The notes under the pieces: model-generated | Seen by the model: the letters and a program-made list of their open reading frames with translations, nothing else | What the model was told of the DNA's origin: nothing | Databases searched by the model: none | In this document: positions 49,174 to 58,319 of the stretch, piece after piece | Numbering within the stretch: position 1 is the first letter of the stretch | How the letters are laid out: every line of letters starts with the position of its first letter | From: Streptomyces sp. QL37 | Lineage (GTDB): Bacteria > Actinomycetota > Actinomycetes > Streptomycetales > Streptomycetaceae | Reading direction: 5' to 3' | DNA: 64,000 bases | Assembly (NCBI RefSeq): GCF_002941025.1 | Contig: NZ_PTJS01000001.1 | Span: forward strand, 5,771,472-5,835,471 | Position numbers and translations under genes: made by a program

Positions 49174-49861
49174 CCCGCGGCTTCCTGTCTCCCGCCGTGG
49201 ACGCCGCGCGCACCAGCTTCATGTAGCGGGTCCAGTCCCAGTGCGGTCCGGGGTCGGTGTGGTCCGTGCCGGGCACCTCGACGTGCCCGATGATGTGCTC
49301 CCGGTCCACCGGGATGTCGTACCGCTTGCATATCGCGGCCGTCAGCCGCGCCGAGGACTCGTACATCTTCGCGGTGAAGTCCTGCGGGCGGTCGACGAAG
49401 CCCTCGTGCTCGATGCCGATACTGCGTTCGTTGAAGGAGCGGTTGCCCGCGTGGTACGCCACGTCGAGCTCCCGGATCATCTGGGTCACGCGGCCGTTCT
49501 GCCCGACGATGTAATGCGTGGCCGCCTGGTGCGCAGGGTCCTGGAAGACCCTGACCGCGCTCTCGTAGCTCCCCTGGGTGACATGGATGATCACCCGGTC
49601 CACGCCGTAGTCGTCGGGGCGGTCGGCCCGACGCCAGTTCCCCTCGGAGGCCGCCACCCAGGTCGCCGGCGCGTAGTCCAGCTCGCCGGTCTCGCGGGGC
49701 TTCTCCACGCCCGGCACCCGCCACCAGACGCGCCGGATCTCGTCCACGGCCACGGCTGCCGTGGCCGCCGCCGCGGCACCGCCGCCGATCAGCAGCGAGC
49801 GCCTGCTGATGCCGTGACCAGGACCCTTTCCCGGCGACCCGGCACTCCCGTTGTTCCCCAT
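49166..49861 (-). CDS. Tat-exported N-acetylmuramoyl-L-alanine amidase (231 aa)
   Basis: Amidase_2 family peptidoglycan hydrolase. The N-terminus has a twin-arginine signal ([15 protein letters not shown]). The zinc ligands lie in VIIHVTQG and in [18 protein letters not shown], and the catalytic region in IGIEHEGF. It cuts the glycan-peptide bond of the wall. Convergent with the desulfurase gene (eight-base overlap) and divergent from mnmA. Confidence 0.93.
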   Translation of the reverse strand: MGNNGSAGSPGKGPGHGISRRSLLIGGGAAAAATAAVAVDEIRRVWWRVPGVEKPRETGELDYAPATWVAASEGNWRRADRPDDYGVDRVIIHVTQGSYESAVRVFQDPAHQAATHYIVGQNGRVTQMIRELDVAYHAGNRSFNERSIGIEHEGFVDRPQDFTAKMYESSARLTAAICKRYDIPVDREHIIGHVEVPGTDHTDPGPHWDWTRYMKLVRAASTAGDRKPRAS

Positions 49862-49922
49862 GTGCTCCTCAACGCATATCCGCGAGCATTCGGTTCCCGG
49901 AGCCCCGTACTCTGGAGAGGCT

Positions 49923-51056
49923 ATGACTCAGACCTCCCAGCGCCCCCTCCGTGTGCTCGCCGCCATGTCGGGCGGAGTCGACTCCGCCGTGGCGGCTGCC
50001 CGAGCCGCCGAGGCAGGCCACGACGTGACCGGTGTGCACCTCGCCCTCTCCGCGAACCCGCAGTCCTTCCGGACGGGCGCGCGCGGCTGTTGCACCATCG
50101 AGGACTCCCGGGACGCCCGCCGCGCGGCGGACGTCATCGGCATCCCGTTCTACGTCTGGGACCTGGCGGAACGCTTCCGTGAGGACGTCGTGGACGACTT
50201 CGTCGCCGAGTACGAGGCCGGACGCACGCCCAACCCCTGCCTGCGCTGCAACGAGAAGATCAAGTTCGCCGCGCTGCTCGACAAGGCGCTGGCCCTCGGC
50301 TTCGACGCCGTGTGCACCGGTCACTACGCCACGGTCGTGCTGAAGGACGACGGCACCCGGGAGATGCACCGCGCCTCGGACATGGCCAAGGACCAGAGCT
50401 ACGTCCTCGGCGTCCTGGACGAGAAGCAGCTCGCACACGCGATGTTCCCGCTGGGTGACACCCTGACCACCAAGGACGAGATCCGGGCCGAGGCCGAGCG
50501 CCGGGGCCTGGCGGTCGCGAAGAAGCCCGACAGCCACGACATCTGCTTCATCGCCGACGGTGACACCCAGGGCTTCCTGGCGGGCCGCCTCGGCGGCCCC
50601 GCGGAGGGCGACATCCTCGACGAGGCCGGCGCGAAGGTCGGCACCCACGAGGGAGCCTTCGGCTTCACCATCGGCCAGCGCAAGGGGCTGCGCATCGGCC
50701 ACCCCGCCCCCGACGGCAAGCCCCGCTACGTCCTGGACATCTCCCCGGTGAACAACACGGTGACGGTGGGCCCGGCCGAGGCCCTGGACGTCACCGCCCT
50801 CACCGCGATCAGGCCCCGCTGGTGCGGCACGGCCCCCGCGGGCCCCGGAACGTACACCGCCCAGCTCCGCGCCCACGGCGGCGAGACCGAGGTGACCGCG
50901 GAACTGCTCGACGGGACGCTCCACGTCTCGTTCACCGAGCCGGTACGGGGCGTGGCCCCGGGCCAGGCGGTCGTGCTTTACGACGGCACCCGGGTCGTCG
51001 GGTCCGCCACGATCGCTACGACGGTGCGCCGGGAGAAGGCGTCGGCCACGGGCTGA
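49923..51056 (+). CDS. mnmA: tRNA-specific 2-thiouridylase (377 aa)
   Basis: ATP-dependent thiolation of U34 in Lys, Glu and Gln tRNAs. N-terminal PP-loop [16 protein letters not shown]. Catalytic Cys106 in [12 protein letters not shown] and persulfide Cys208 in [12 protein letters not shown]-terminal beta barrel. ATG at 49923 with GGAGAGG upstream. Sulfur probably comes from the desulfurase at 48004. Confidence 0.97.
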   Translation: MTQTSQRPLRVLAAMSGGVDSAVAAARAAEAGHDVTGVHLALSANPQSFRTGARGCCTIEDSRDARRAADVIGIPFYVWDLAERFREDVVDDFVAEYEAGRTPNPCLRCNEKIKFAALLDKALALGFDAVCTGHYATVVLKDDGTREMHRASDMAKDQSYVLGVLDEKQLAHAMFPLGDTLTTKDEIRAEAERRGLAVAKKPDSHDICFIADGDTQGFLAGRLGGPAEGDILDEAGAKVGTHEGAFGFTIGQRKGLRIGHPAPDGKPRYVLDISPVNNTVTVGPAEALDVTALTAIRPRWCGTAPAGPGTYTAQLRAHGGETEVTAELLDGTLHVSFTEPVRGVAPGQAVVLYDGTRVVGSATIATTVRREKASATG

Positions 51057-51082
51057 GGAGGGGACGCGGGACGGCCGGGGTG

Positions 51083-51280
51083 CTATTCGTCTCTGGTCTT
51101 GATGGCGACCAGCAGCGCCCTGAGTGCGCCCCGGCTGGCGACCAGGGTGGTACCAGGGCTCTCACTCTCGCGTAGCGCGATGCCCGTACCGTCAGCCAAC
51201 GCGGCGACCTCGACGCAGTTGTTGCCCCCGGCGTCGGAGAACGACGACTTCACCCAGTGCGGGTCGGACACGTGTGACAC
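51083..51280 (-). CDS. DUF397 protein (65 aa)
   Basis: Short protein with the DUF397 pattern: WVKSSFSDAGGNNCVEVAAL, then RESESPGTTLV. It lies four bases after the XRE regulator gene, the usual arrangement of WhiJ-type pairs in Streptomyces, in which the small protein modulates the regulator. Confidence 0.93.
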   Translation of the reverse strand: MSHVSDPHWVKSSFSDAGGNNCVEVAALADGTGIALRESESPGTTLVASRGALRALLVAIKTRDE

Positions 51281-51284
51281 CCTT

Positions 51285-52139
51285 TTACAGCTCCTTGGCG
51301 ACGGAGTGGATCAAGTCCCTGGACTCGGAAGGAGTCAACGCCACCTCCTCGACCAAGTCCAGCCTGGTTCGGAAGTTGGCCAGTTGCGTGGGCGAGTCGA
51401 TGAACACCGCCCCCGTCGGTGAGTCCATCTGCACCGTGTCCAGGTGATGGTTGGGTGCCTCCGCGTACAGGACGGAAGAGTCACCCAGGAGCGGGTAACC
51501 GCCCGCTTCGAACGGGATGACCTGCAACGTCACGTTGGTGCGTTCGCCGGCGTCCAACAGGTGCAGCAGTTGAGTGCGCGCAGCACTGCGGCCTCCGAGC
51601 TGCATCCTGATCGCGGCTTCGTGGATCACGCCGGAGTACGGGGTCCCGTGGTCGCCTGTGATCACCGACTGTCGGGCCATTCTGTGCGCCACCCGTAGTT
51701 CTACTTCGAGGCGGGGCAGCGCCGGGACAAAGAGTTCGAAGATGGCACGTGCGTGGTCTTCCGTGTGGAAGAGGCCGGGCAGATGCGCTGTCTGGACCGT
51801 GCGCAGGCGTACGGCGTAGTGCTCCAGAGCCGATACGTCCAGGAAACCTGGCGGAATCTTGCCTCGGTACTCCTCCCACCAGCCCGTCTTACGGCCGCCT
51901 GTCATCGCTGCGAGTGCGTCGATCAGATCGGGTTCGTCGCATTCGTAGATGCTGCCCAAGCGCCGCAGGCGCTCTTCGCTGATGCCGAAGCGCCCGGCCT
52001 CCACATTGGAGATGACTGTCCGGTCGGTCCCCAGGAGGCCTGCGGCCTCCGGGGCTGTCATGCCCGCTGCCTCCCGGAGCCGCTTCAACTCGACGCCGAA
52101 TCGCCGCTGAAGAATGGTGGGGGCGTGCCGTGGTGCCAT
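51285..52139 (-). CDS. XRE-family regulator with DUF5753 domain (284 aa)
   Basis: Start chosen at the ATG at 52139 rather than 52214, which fits family length. N-terminal helix-turn-helix (LREAAGMTAPEAAGLLGTDRTVISNVEAGR) followed by the DUF5753 ligand-like domain. WhiJ-like; partner of the DUF397 gene and divergent from an anti-sigma-type ATPase gene. Such trios regulate development and antibiotics in Streptomyces. Confidence 0.93.
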   Translation of the reverse strand: MAPRHAPTILQRRFGVELKRLREAAGMTAPEAAGLLGTDRTVISNVEAGRFGISEERLRRLGSIYECDEPDLIDALAAMTGGRKTGWWEEYRGKIPPGFLDVSALEHYAVRLRTVQTAHLPGLFHTEDHARAIFELFVPALPRLEVELRVAHRMARQSVITGDHGTPYSGVIHEAAIRMQLGGRSAARTQLLHLLDAGERTNVTLQVIPFEAGGYPLLGDSSVLYAEAPNHHLDTVQMDSPTGAVFIDSPTQLANFRTRLDLVEEVALTPSESRDLIHSVAKEL

Positions 52140-52436
52140 CTGTCGTCCTCGTCCTCTGCTGGGCCCGCGCACAGTGTTTCCGGCGCGAACGACGCCGTCC
52201 ACCGAAACCGGCAAGTTAATCCTTCGGAGTGACTTGGTAGCACGGTTATGAGACCTGCCATTACTCTTTGTTCGGCGTCACTCTCTCACCGTTATGAACG
52301 GAAGCGCACCGATCCCCCTGCCCACCCGGGAGGCAGGCCCCGGACCGGCATTGCCACCGTCCCTCGCGGTACCGCAGGCAGAACTGCTCTGGCGCACACC
52401 CACTCCATCCGCTCGCACGCACCGCAGGAGGTGCCC

Positions 52437-52913
52437 GTGAGGACCGAACCCGCCTTTCACGCCCCGTACAGCCCGGACGGCGACCATCACCCCGCGCCCA
52501 TCCCCTTCGCCGGCCCCTGGAGCTACGAACTCTCCTTCCCTCGTGACCCGCGAGGCCCTCGCATCGCCCGTGCCACCCTCCGGGCCGTCCTCGACGCGCA
52601 CGAACTTTCCGAACTGGGCTACCGAGCCGAGTTGCTGGCCTCCGAACTGGCCACCAACTCCGTGCGCCACACCCAAGGCCCCGCCGGTGTACGGCTCCAG
52701 TGGCGGCACCCCGTGCTCAGAGTCAGCGTCTGGGACCTCAGCCCGGACCTTCCCGAGCCGTACAGGCCGGTCGTCGGGCCGGATGCCGAAGCCGGGCGGG
52801 GCCTGGCCATCCTTGAGCTCGTCGCCGACCGTTGGGGTGGATGCGCCATAGGGGACGGCGAGCTGGGTTCGGGCGGTAAGACCGTGTGGTTCGAGCTGAC
52901 GCTCGGGACCTGA
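52437..52913 (+). CDS. Anti-sigma-factor-type ATP-binding protein (158 aa)
   Basis: HATPase_c_2 (RsbW-like) protein: N box ASELATNSVRHT, G box EAGRGLAILELVADRWG, and GGKTVWFEL. I use the GTG at 52437 because GCAGGAGGT lies five bases before it; an upstream ATG at 52248 would add a basic leader with no fold. Completes the XRE/DUF397/ATPase trio. Confidence 0.9.
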   Translation: MRTEPAFHAPYSPDGDHHPAPIPFAGPWSYELSFPRDPRGPRIARATLRAVLDAHELSELGYRAELLASELATNSVRHTQGPAGVRLQWRHPVLRVSVWDLSPDLPEPYRPVVGPDAEAGRGLAILELVADRWGGCAIGDGELGSGGKTVWFELTLGT

Positions 52914-53017
52914 CCGGTTTTCGCTGCCAGCCGTGCGTGCGGCCTGGTGCCGGAGGTCGCGGCAGTCCGGCGCGTTGTTAAAGTGCCGAAGGCTCACGGG
53001 GGAAGGGGGACACAACT

Positions 53018-53404
53018 GTGGTCGAGAGACCGACTCTTGTCGTGACAGCGGACGATCTCAGCCGGCTCGCCGACGACTTGGGTGAGATGCAGCGCCACCT
53101 CGATGCTCAGGTCCGGCGGATGGACGCCGTCGTGGACCGCATCGAATCCGGCTGGCGCGGGGAGGCGGCCGAGAGCTACCGGGCACTCCACAACGGAGCT
53201 GCCGAGGACGCGGTCCGCATCCGGGAAATCCTCAAGGTGCTGGAAGAAGCCGTACGCATGGGCCGGGACGGCTTCACGGAACAGGAGCTGGACGTGCTTC
53301 GCGCCATGCGCTCGGTTCAAGTCGACGTCGACGTGGCTGCCGAGGCGCGTGAGCTCTCCGAGGGCACTGCGTCGCTGCCGCACAGCAGGATCAACGATCT
53401 CTGA
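53018..53404 (+). CDS. WXG100-like protein (128 aa)
   Basis: Helical protein with a central WRG turn (IESGWRGEAAESYRAL) and amphipathic helices either side, typical for the WXG100/EsxA superfamily substrates or chaperones of type VII secretion. GTG start behind GGAAGGGGG. Heads a run of closely spaced genes ending in the toxin, and probably helps target it. Confidence 0.88.
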   Translation: MVERPTLVVTADDLSRLADDLGEMQRHLDAQVRRMDAVVDRIESGWRGEAAESYRALHNGAAEDAVRIREILKVLEEAVRMGRDGFTEQELDVLRAMRSVQVDVDVAAEARELSEGTASLPHSRINDL

Positions 53405-53428
53405 ACGACGAACCCGGAGGTACGTCGC

Positions 53429-53728
53429 GTGTCCGACGACCACATAGGCGTCACTTTTTCCACTCTTCGGGATCTGGCCGGCGATCTCGAGGACATACTC
53501 AAGCAGCTCAACGAGAGGCTGGAGACGCTCTACGACAGGACCGAAAAAGTCGTCCTCACCTGGGAAGGAGAGGCTCGGAACGCATTCGTGGACGAGCTCG
53601 ACAAGTGGGACCACCAGATGCAGGACCTCCAGGCCACCCAGGCGTGGCTGCATGATGTCGTCACGACGGGCCACAGCAACTACGCGGAAACCCACCGGGC
53701 GATCCTGCGCGGATGGGGAGCGGCCTGA
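53429..53728 (+). CDS. WXG100-like protein, second copy (99 aa)
   Basis: Two helices flank a WEG turn (VVLTWEGEARNAFVDEL), the compact EsxA-like length of about 100. Its TGA overlaps the ATG of the toxin gene by one base (TGATG). Together with the preceding gene it forms a probable heterodimer partner or escort of the toxin. Confidence 0.9.
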   Translation: MSDDHIGVTFSTLRDLAGDLEDILKQLNERLETLYDRTEKVVLTWEGEARNAFVDELDKWDHQMQDLQATQAWLHDVVTTGHSNYAETHRAILRGWGAA

Positions 53729-55689
53729 TGGCCGAGCCGACTCCCGGTCCTTCTCCTTCGGCCACACCTCCGGCCGACAGCGACCCGCCCAAGGATTCCC
53801 CTGGTGGCGCCGAGCCGACTCCTGAGCCCTCGCCCGGTTCCCTCGAGGACCCGCAGGGGCGGGACATCTCACGTCATGACTCCGGTTCGGCCGAGCGGGA
53901 GCGCAGGAGGAATGTCGAGGAGCTCAAGCCGGCAGCGCCTCCGGACGCGGGCGGCGGGTTCGACATCTCGCCGGGGCACGTCTACTACGCGTCGGGCCTC
54001 GTCAGTAACGAGCAGTTCGAATTCGACAAGTCCGCGACGCTGCTGGTCGACGCAGTCGGAGGGTGGAGCCAGACTCAGGTGGCGGGGCGCGGGCACGGCG
54101 CTGACGCCTTCGCTGCTGCCTATGCGGACGTGGCCGACAGCTTTCTCCAGCTGTGGGCCAAGACCATCATGAGCATCGAAGGAGTCATCGTCGGCCTGAC
54201 AGTGACGGCGAACAACTACCAGCGAGCGGACTGGGCCGCCAGGCAAGCCAACCGGCAGCATCGCGGAGAGGAGCCCCCGCACAGGAGCCCACCGGCCACC
54301 GTGGGTAGAACCACGTACCAGCCGGTCTCCTCGATCAAGTGGACCGGGACGGGGGACGACTCCGGCCCGATCCTCGCGTGGGCAGGTAACGGCCCGGACT
54401 GGCTCGCCGAACAGATCGACGAGGCCATGGAACACGTCCTCAGGCTCGGCAAGACCGTGGAGATCACCCCTGGGGCCCGGACGGGCGAGCTGCGGGGCAT
54501 AGGCGACGCGTGGCTTGCGGCCTCGAAGGCGGCGAAGGCCTCTGCCACCAACTTCACCTCGTGCATCGCCTATCTCACCGACGGTGGCAACAGTGAGTGG
54601 CAGGGGGCGATGAACTCCTTCTGCCAGTCGATATGGGGCACGACTGCGTGGGGTGGAACCCGGGGGATCGCCGATGCACAACCGGCGCCCCGTGGTGCTG
54701 CGAACTCGCGCGAGTGGAGGACCAATCCGTCGGAGTCGCCAGCAGGAAGGCGGCCGATCATCGAGGTCCTCGCGCGAACCGGTGAAACGCTGCACCGGGC
54801 CTTCCACGATGCGGCAGACGCGGCGGACAAGTCACGGAAGATCACCTCCCAGCTAGGTGTCGACGCAGCAAACGCCACTGTCAAGGACCTGACGGTCGGT
54901 CTCGACTTGGGCGAGCTGACCAGACTTGGTGCCACCCTGGCGTTCGGGGAGATCACCGCCACTTTTGCCAAGCACATGGACAAGGCGGGCGCGGATGCGG
55001 CGGTGGAGGCCTGCCATAACGCCTTCCACGAGGCGGCGCGGAAGGTGCGAGGGCTCGAACCCGAACTGAAGGAAGCCTCGTGGAGCGCTCCGACCTTCGC
55101 AGCGGAAGAGGCACGCGCTCGCGCTTTCGGGGCCCGCGCGCTCGACGAGTTCAAGCCACGCCATCGCTGGACCCGGCCTGGCCACACAGACCTCAACATC
55201 TACCAGATCGATCTGGCGTCGACCGAGTGGCTGGAGAACTCGCACACCGTGAACAAGCATGTCGGCCTGACGGACGAACAGCTTGCCCAGCGTCTGCGGG
55301 ACGATTTGAAGAAGCCGCCTCGACCGGGGACAGAGTGGGAATACGGGCAGCCCAAGGTTGCCAGAGCGTCCGCATTCAAGGACATCGACTCGGCGCAACG
55401 GATGACGCAGTACACCATCGACGATAATCAGGACGCCATCAAGGAATGGATCGAGCGGCAGCCCGATGCCCCGGAGCGGCTCGACATCCGCGTTTCCAAC
55501 ACCGCCAACCCGGATGAATACAGCGGCCGGAGCATTGACAAGCAGGAGATAAAGGCCTCACCGTTCCCTGCGGACAAGGCGGTAAATGTGAAGGGGGTCG
55601 AAACGCGCCTCGTATACAATCGCGACCTGGACCCGCCCTTCACGGTTTTGTCGTCCATGCCTGCTTACGTCAAGGAACCGTCGACCTGA
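53728..55689 (+). CDS. Polymorphic toxin with RNase A-like C-terminus (653 aa)
   Basis: N-terminal 60 residues are Pro/Ser-rich. A WXG-like helical region follows (GWSQTQVAGRGHGADAFAAAY; a later WQG turn), then an Ala-rich linker. The C-terminal 150 residues resemble the bacterial RNase A-like CDI toxin domain (RNAse_A_bac): SHTVNKHVGLTDEQLAQRL with His511, then ASAFKDIDSAQRMTQYTID and a final VLSSMP. In homologues I recall, the end reads as a Thr-x-Tyr-Pro-like motif; here Tyr appears to be Met. Start TGATG-coupled to the WXG gene. Confidence 0.85.
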   Translation: MAEPTPGPSPSATPPADSDPPKDSPGGAEPTPEPSPGSLEDPQGRDISRHDSGSAERERRRNVEELKPAAPPDAGGGFDISPGHVYYASGLVSNEQFEFDKSATLLVDAVGGWSQTQVAGRGHGADAFAAAYADVADSFLQLWAKTIMSIEGVIVGLTVTANNYQRADWAARQANRQHRGEEPPHRSPPATVGRTTYQPVSSIKWTGTGDDSGPILAWAGNGPDWLAEQIDEAMEHVLRLGKTVEITPGARTGELRGIGDAWLAASKAAKASATNFTSCIAYLTDGGNSEWQGAMNSFCQSIWGTTAWGGTRGIADAQPAPRGAANSREWRTNPSESPAGRRPIIEVLARTGETLHRAFHDAADAADKSRKITSQLGVDAANATVKDLTVGLDLGELTRLGATLAFGEITATFAKHMDKAGADAAVEACHNAFHEAARKVRGLEPELKEASWSAPTFAAEEARARAFGARALDEFKPRHRWTRPGHTDLNIYQIDLASTEWLENSHTVNKHVGLTDEQLAQRLRDDLKKPPRPGTEWEYGQPKVARASAFKDIDSAQRMTQYTIDDNQDAIKEWIERQPDAPERLDIRVSNTANPDEYSGRSIDKQEIKASPFPADKAVNVKGVETRLVYNRDLDPPFTVLSSMPAYVKEPST

Positions 55690-56435
55690 TGGCCGTGAAT
55701 CGAAAGAAGGATCAGATGCCGCGACGCGAGCTGTCGGAATACTTCAGCCTGCAAGGTGCCCGAATCGCGCTTGACCCGTTTTCCGTCACAGGCGTGCCAA
55801 GTGATCCCCGTGAATGGAAGAAAGGATTGGCATCCACTGTTCGCGGCCTGTATTACGCGGATAAGGGAGCCGGAAGAAGCGTCCATGAAATCTCGGCCCA
55901 GCTTCTCCGTGCTGCGGAGATCTTCAGGGTCGACCCCGGTGCGGACGCCCTGAAGCACATCCCGGCGGCGGTCCCGCCCGAGCAGACCCCCAATGTGTAC
56001 CGCGACATCTCTGCGTACATCCTTGACTGGGGTTCGTTTTCTCTCGAGGGGAAGTACGGTCAGGTCCAGATGACCTCCCATGAAATCGCTCTCAGATTTC
56101 CGCGCTTCAGTCAGTTCCTTCCTATCTATTTCGGGCAGGATGGGGTGGCAATTGACGACGACATGCAGTTCGCGAGCATCGAGGAAAGCATCTCGATGAT
56201 CATCGAAGAGGTGCACCCCCTGTGCATGTGGAACCTGCCCGGGCTGGCCGCCGAAAGCTACGAGGCCCTGGCGCTGTTTCAGAACGACGAGGACGCGATG
56301 GATCGGTTCTTCTCGCAGGTGTTCAGCGGGGGCTCCGGCGCCGCCGACTTCGTCGACTTCTTCCCCCTGCTCGCTCAATCGATCATCGACCACCTCGCCA
56401 CCGCGCATCCCCCCGTGTGGCCGAAGAGGGATTGA
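55689..56435 (+). CDS. Probable immunity protein of the RNase A-like toxin (248 aa)
   Basis: I do not recognise the family. It is one-base coupled to the toxin gene (TGATG at 55687-55691) and lies exactly where a cognate immunity gene is expected. The protein is acidic with many aromatic residues, no signal and no helices long enough for membrane. The base composition falls to about 57% GC over 55681-55860 by hand count, against roughly 70% or more in neighbours, supporting recent acquisition with the toxin end. Confidence 0.75.
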   Translation: MAVNRKKDQMPRRELSEYFSLQGARIALDPFSVTGVPSDPREWKKGLASTVRGLYYADKGAGRSVHEISAQLLRAAEIFRVDPGADALKHIPAAVPPEQTPNVYRDISAYILDWGSFSLEGKYGQVQMTSHEIALRFPRFSQFLPIYFGQDGVAIDDDMQFASIEESISMIIEEVHPLCMWNLPGLAAESYEALALFQNDEDAMDRFFSQVFSGGSGAADFVDFFPLLAQSIIDHLATAHPPVWPKRD

Positions 56436-56443
56436 CGTACACC

Positions 56444-56743
56444 ATGCGAACCCGCAGCGCGACGTACACCGACCGTGAGACCGCCCAATGGGCCACCCAG
56501 CAGGTCGTGACCGCCAACGAACAGGCCATTCACCACTGGCTGGCCCAGTCCACCCGGCAGCGCCTCACCATCGAGGCGGCGTGGCCCTCCCGCCCCGACC
56601 CGGTCGGGCGGGTGCTGCTCCAGGCGATGATGCTCGCCGGTCGTCCCGCCGTCGACGTGCGCTCCGCACGGGTCGTCCTCAGGCGCGAGCCCACGCGGTC
56701 CCATGGATTCGTCGTCCACTCCACCGCCCCGATCTACCTCTAG
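56444..56743 (+). CDS. Orphan RNase A-like toxin fragment (99 aa)
   Basis: The product matches the second half of the RNase A-like domain of the upstream toxin: RSATYTDRETAQWATQQVVTANEQAI against ASAFKDIDSAQRMTQYTIDDNQDAI, then RLTIEA against RLDIRV, and an end FVVHSTAP against TVLSSMP. The first part of the domain, with the catalytic His, and all of the delivery region are missing. It starts nine bases after the immunity gene. Likely a displaced toxin tip; whether it is translated is unknown. Confidence 0.75.
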   Translation: MRTRSATYTDRETAQWATQQVVTANEQAIHHWLAQSTRQRLTIEAAWPSRPDPVGRVLLQAMMLAGRPAVDVRSARVVLRREPTRSHGFVVHSTAPIYL

Positions 56744-56751
56744 AGGCAGCC

Positions 56752-57393
56752 GTGCCCCTCAAGCCACTCGAACACGACCGCAAGTACGGTGAGTTGGATC
56801 AGGTTGTCCGCGCCTACCTGGGGCGGTCCGCCGACGACGAGGAAGCCATCACCGGCTATCTGCGCCACACCTGGCGCACGCGCCCCTGGTCCATCGCCAC
56901 CGCCGAGTTCCAGCTCCGTGAATACGCTCGGAATCCTCCGGGCCGACTGCGGCTGCGCCTGGGCGAGTTCTATCCCGTGCCTGATGTGGGGCTGCCGGAC
57001 GAGCAGATCCAGGCCTGGCTGCTGAGGCTCGCGGACCGCCTCAAAGAGAGCATCGAGACCGGCCAGGCCCCGCCGCCCGCACCGCCGCAGACCCACTGGG
57101 AGTGGCACGCCCGCTTCCCTGAGCTCGCCCAGTTGCTGGGGGGCTGGTACTCGCAGGACATGCCGGACGAGTTCGAGGATCACGAGGCCGCGCTGCAGGA
57201 CTACCTGGACAGCACGGACCCCGGACTGGTGGCTCAACTCACCGGCGAGCTTCATGACCTGCTCGCACTCCCCGTCGAGGAGCTCGACTACGTCACCGGG
57301 CTGGCTGAACTCGGCCTCGAAGTCGAGCCCCCCGCCCCGCTCAGCTCGGTCGGATGGCTTGTCGAACTCGCCCGGACGGTCGACCGTCGCTGA
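56752..57393 (+). CDS. CdiI-type immunity protein (213 aa)
   Basis: The C-terminal half carries the CdiI_2 pattern (ARFPELAQLLGGWYSQDM, then acidic helices, then SSVGWLVELARTVDRR). The N-terminal half (KYGELDQVVRAYLGRSADDE...LRLRLGEFYPVP) resembles a second immunity-like region seen in Streptomyces homologues. GTG start at 56752, eight bases after the orphan toxin fragment, as in a toxin/immunity pair. Probably still protects against that older RNase A-like toxin. Confidence 0.82.
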   Translation: MPLKPLEHDRKYGELDQVVRAYLGRSADDEEAITGYLRHTWRTRPWSIATAEFQLREYARNPPGRLRLRLGEFYPVPDVGLPDEQIQAWLLRLADRLKESIETGQAPPPAPPQTHWEWHARFPELAQLLGGWYSQDMPDEFEDHEAALQDYLDSTDPGLVAQLTGELHDLLALPVEELDYVTGLAELGLEVEPPAPLSSVGWLVELARTVDRR

Positions 57394-57456
57394 CCTGGAT
57401 GCGGCATGCGCCCCGCCGCGCGTCCGACCCCTGTACGGACGCGGCGGCGAGGCGGC

Positions 57457-58257
57457 TCAGGACGCCCGGCCCGCGAACACGTCCCGGGCGAAGAAGTCCG
57501 CCAGGACCGGCGCGATCGCGTGCGGGGCCAGCTCGCGGGTCTGGCCGGTCAGGGTGCGGTGCCTGGCCCGGGGGATCGCGGCCGCCAGGGCGAGGGTCGT
57601 CTCATGGGCCCGCGCGGTGCTGAAACCGCCGGTCACCACCAGGGTGCGCGCCGTGACGGACGTCAGCCGCCCGGCCGGGACCGAGCCGTCCCCCAGCAGG
57701 GCGTCGTCGTACGCGAGGGTGTGGGCCACCGCTTCGAGGCCGGACCAGAGCGGGGCCCGGCGCATGCGGGCGATCGTCTCCTCCGGGACCCCCGTCCGCG
57801 ACAGGTACAGCTCGACGGCACCGCCCCGGTCACCCGCCGCCAGCAGCCGGTGCAGCAGCGCCGTGCAGCGCGACTTGTACAGGAGGCCGCCGGGGCCCGG
57901 GGTGTACGGGGGCTCGTAGACCGCGAGGAGGTCCACGGGCAGCCCCGCGGCCTGCGCCTCCAGGGCCAGCGCCCCGCCCGACAGCATGCCGAACACCGAG
58001 ACGCGCTCACCCGCCGTCGCCGCGACCGCGGCCAGGTCCTCGATCTCGCGGCGGAGCGCGTACGGCCCGCCGTCGCCGCTCGCCCCGCGGCCCCTGCGGT
58101 CGTATGTGACGACCGTGAAGCGCGGGGCCAGCAGAGCGGCCAGCGGTGCCTCGTCGGCCGCGGTGCTCAGGGCACCGCCGACCAGGATCACCGGCGGCCC
58201 GTCACCGTGGCGGCGATACGCGATCGACGTGCCGTCACGGGAGAGAGTCTTGTCCAT
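57457..58257 (-). CDS. Alpha/beta hydrolase (266 aa)
   Basis: Starts MDKTLSRDGTSIAYRRHGDG, with the oxyanion strand PPVILVGGALSTAADEAP and a YDRRGRGASGD strand. The nucleophile elbow reads FGMLSGGALALEA, with Met where the first Gly of GxSxG is usual. The acid and His are less clear. Small lipase/esterase-like family common in actinobacteria; substrate unknown. Confidence 0.88.
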   Translation of the reverse strand: MDKTLSRDGTSIAYRRHGDGPPVILVGGALSTAADEAPLAALLAPRFTVVTYDRRGRGASGDGGPYALRREIEDLAAVAATAGERVSVFGMLSGGALALEAQAAGLPVDLLAVYEPPYTPGPGGLLYKSRCTALLHRLLAAGDRGGAVELYLSRTGVPEETIARMRRAPLWSGLEAVAHTLAYDDALLGDGSVPAGRLTSVTARTLVVTGGFSTARAHETTLALAAAIPRARHRTLTGQTRELAPHAIAPVLADFFARDVFAGRAS

Positions 58258-58319
58258 GTGAGGGTGGACTGCCGGGCCCCGCGGAACTCATCGGCGCGGC
58301 GGAGACATATTTCTGACGG

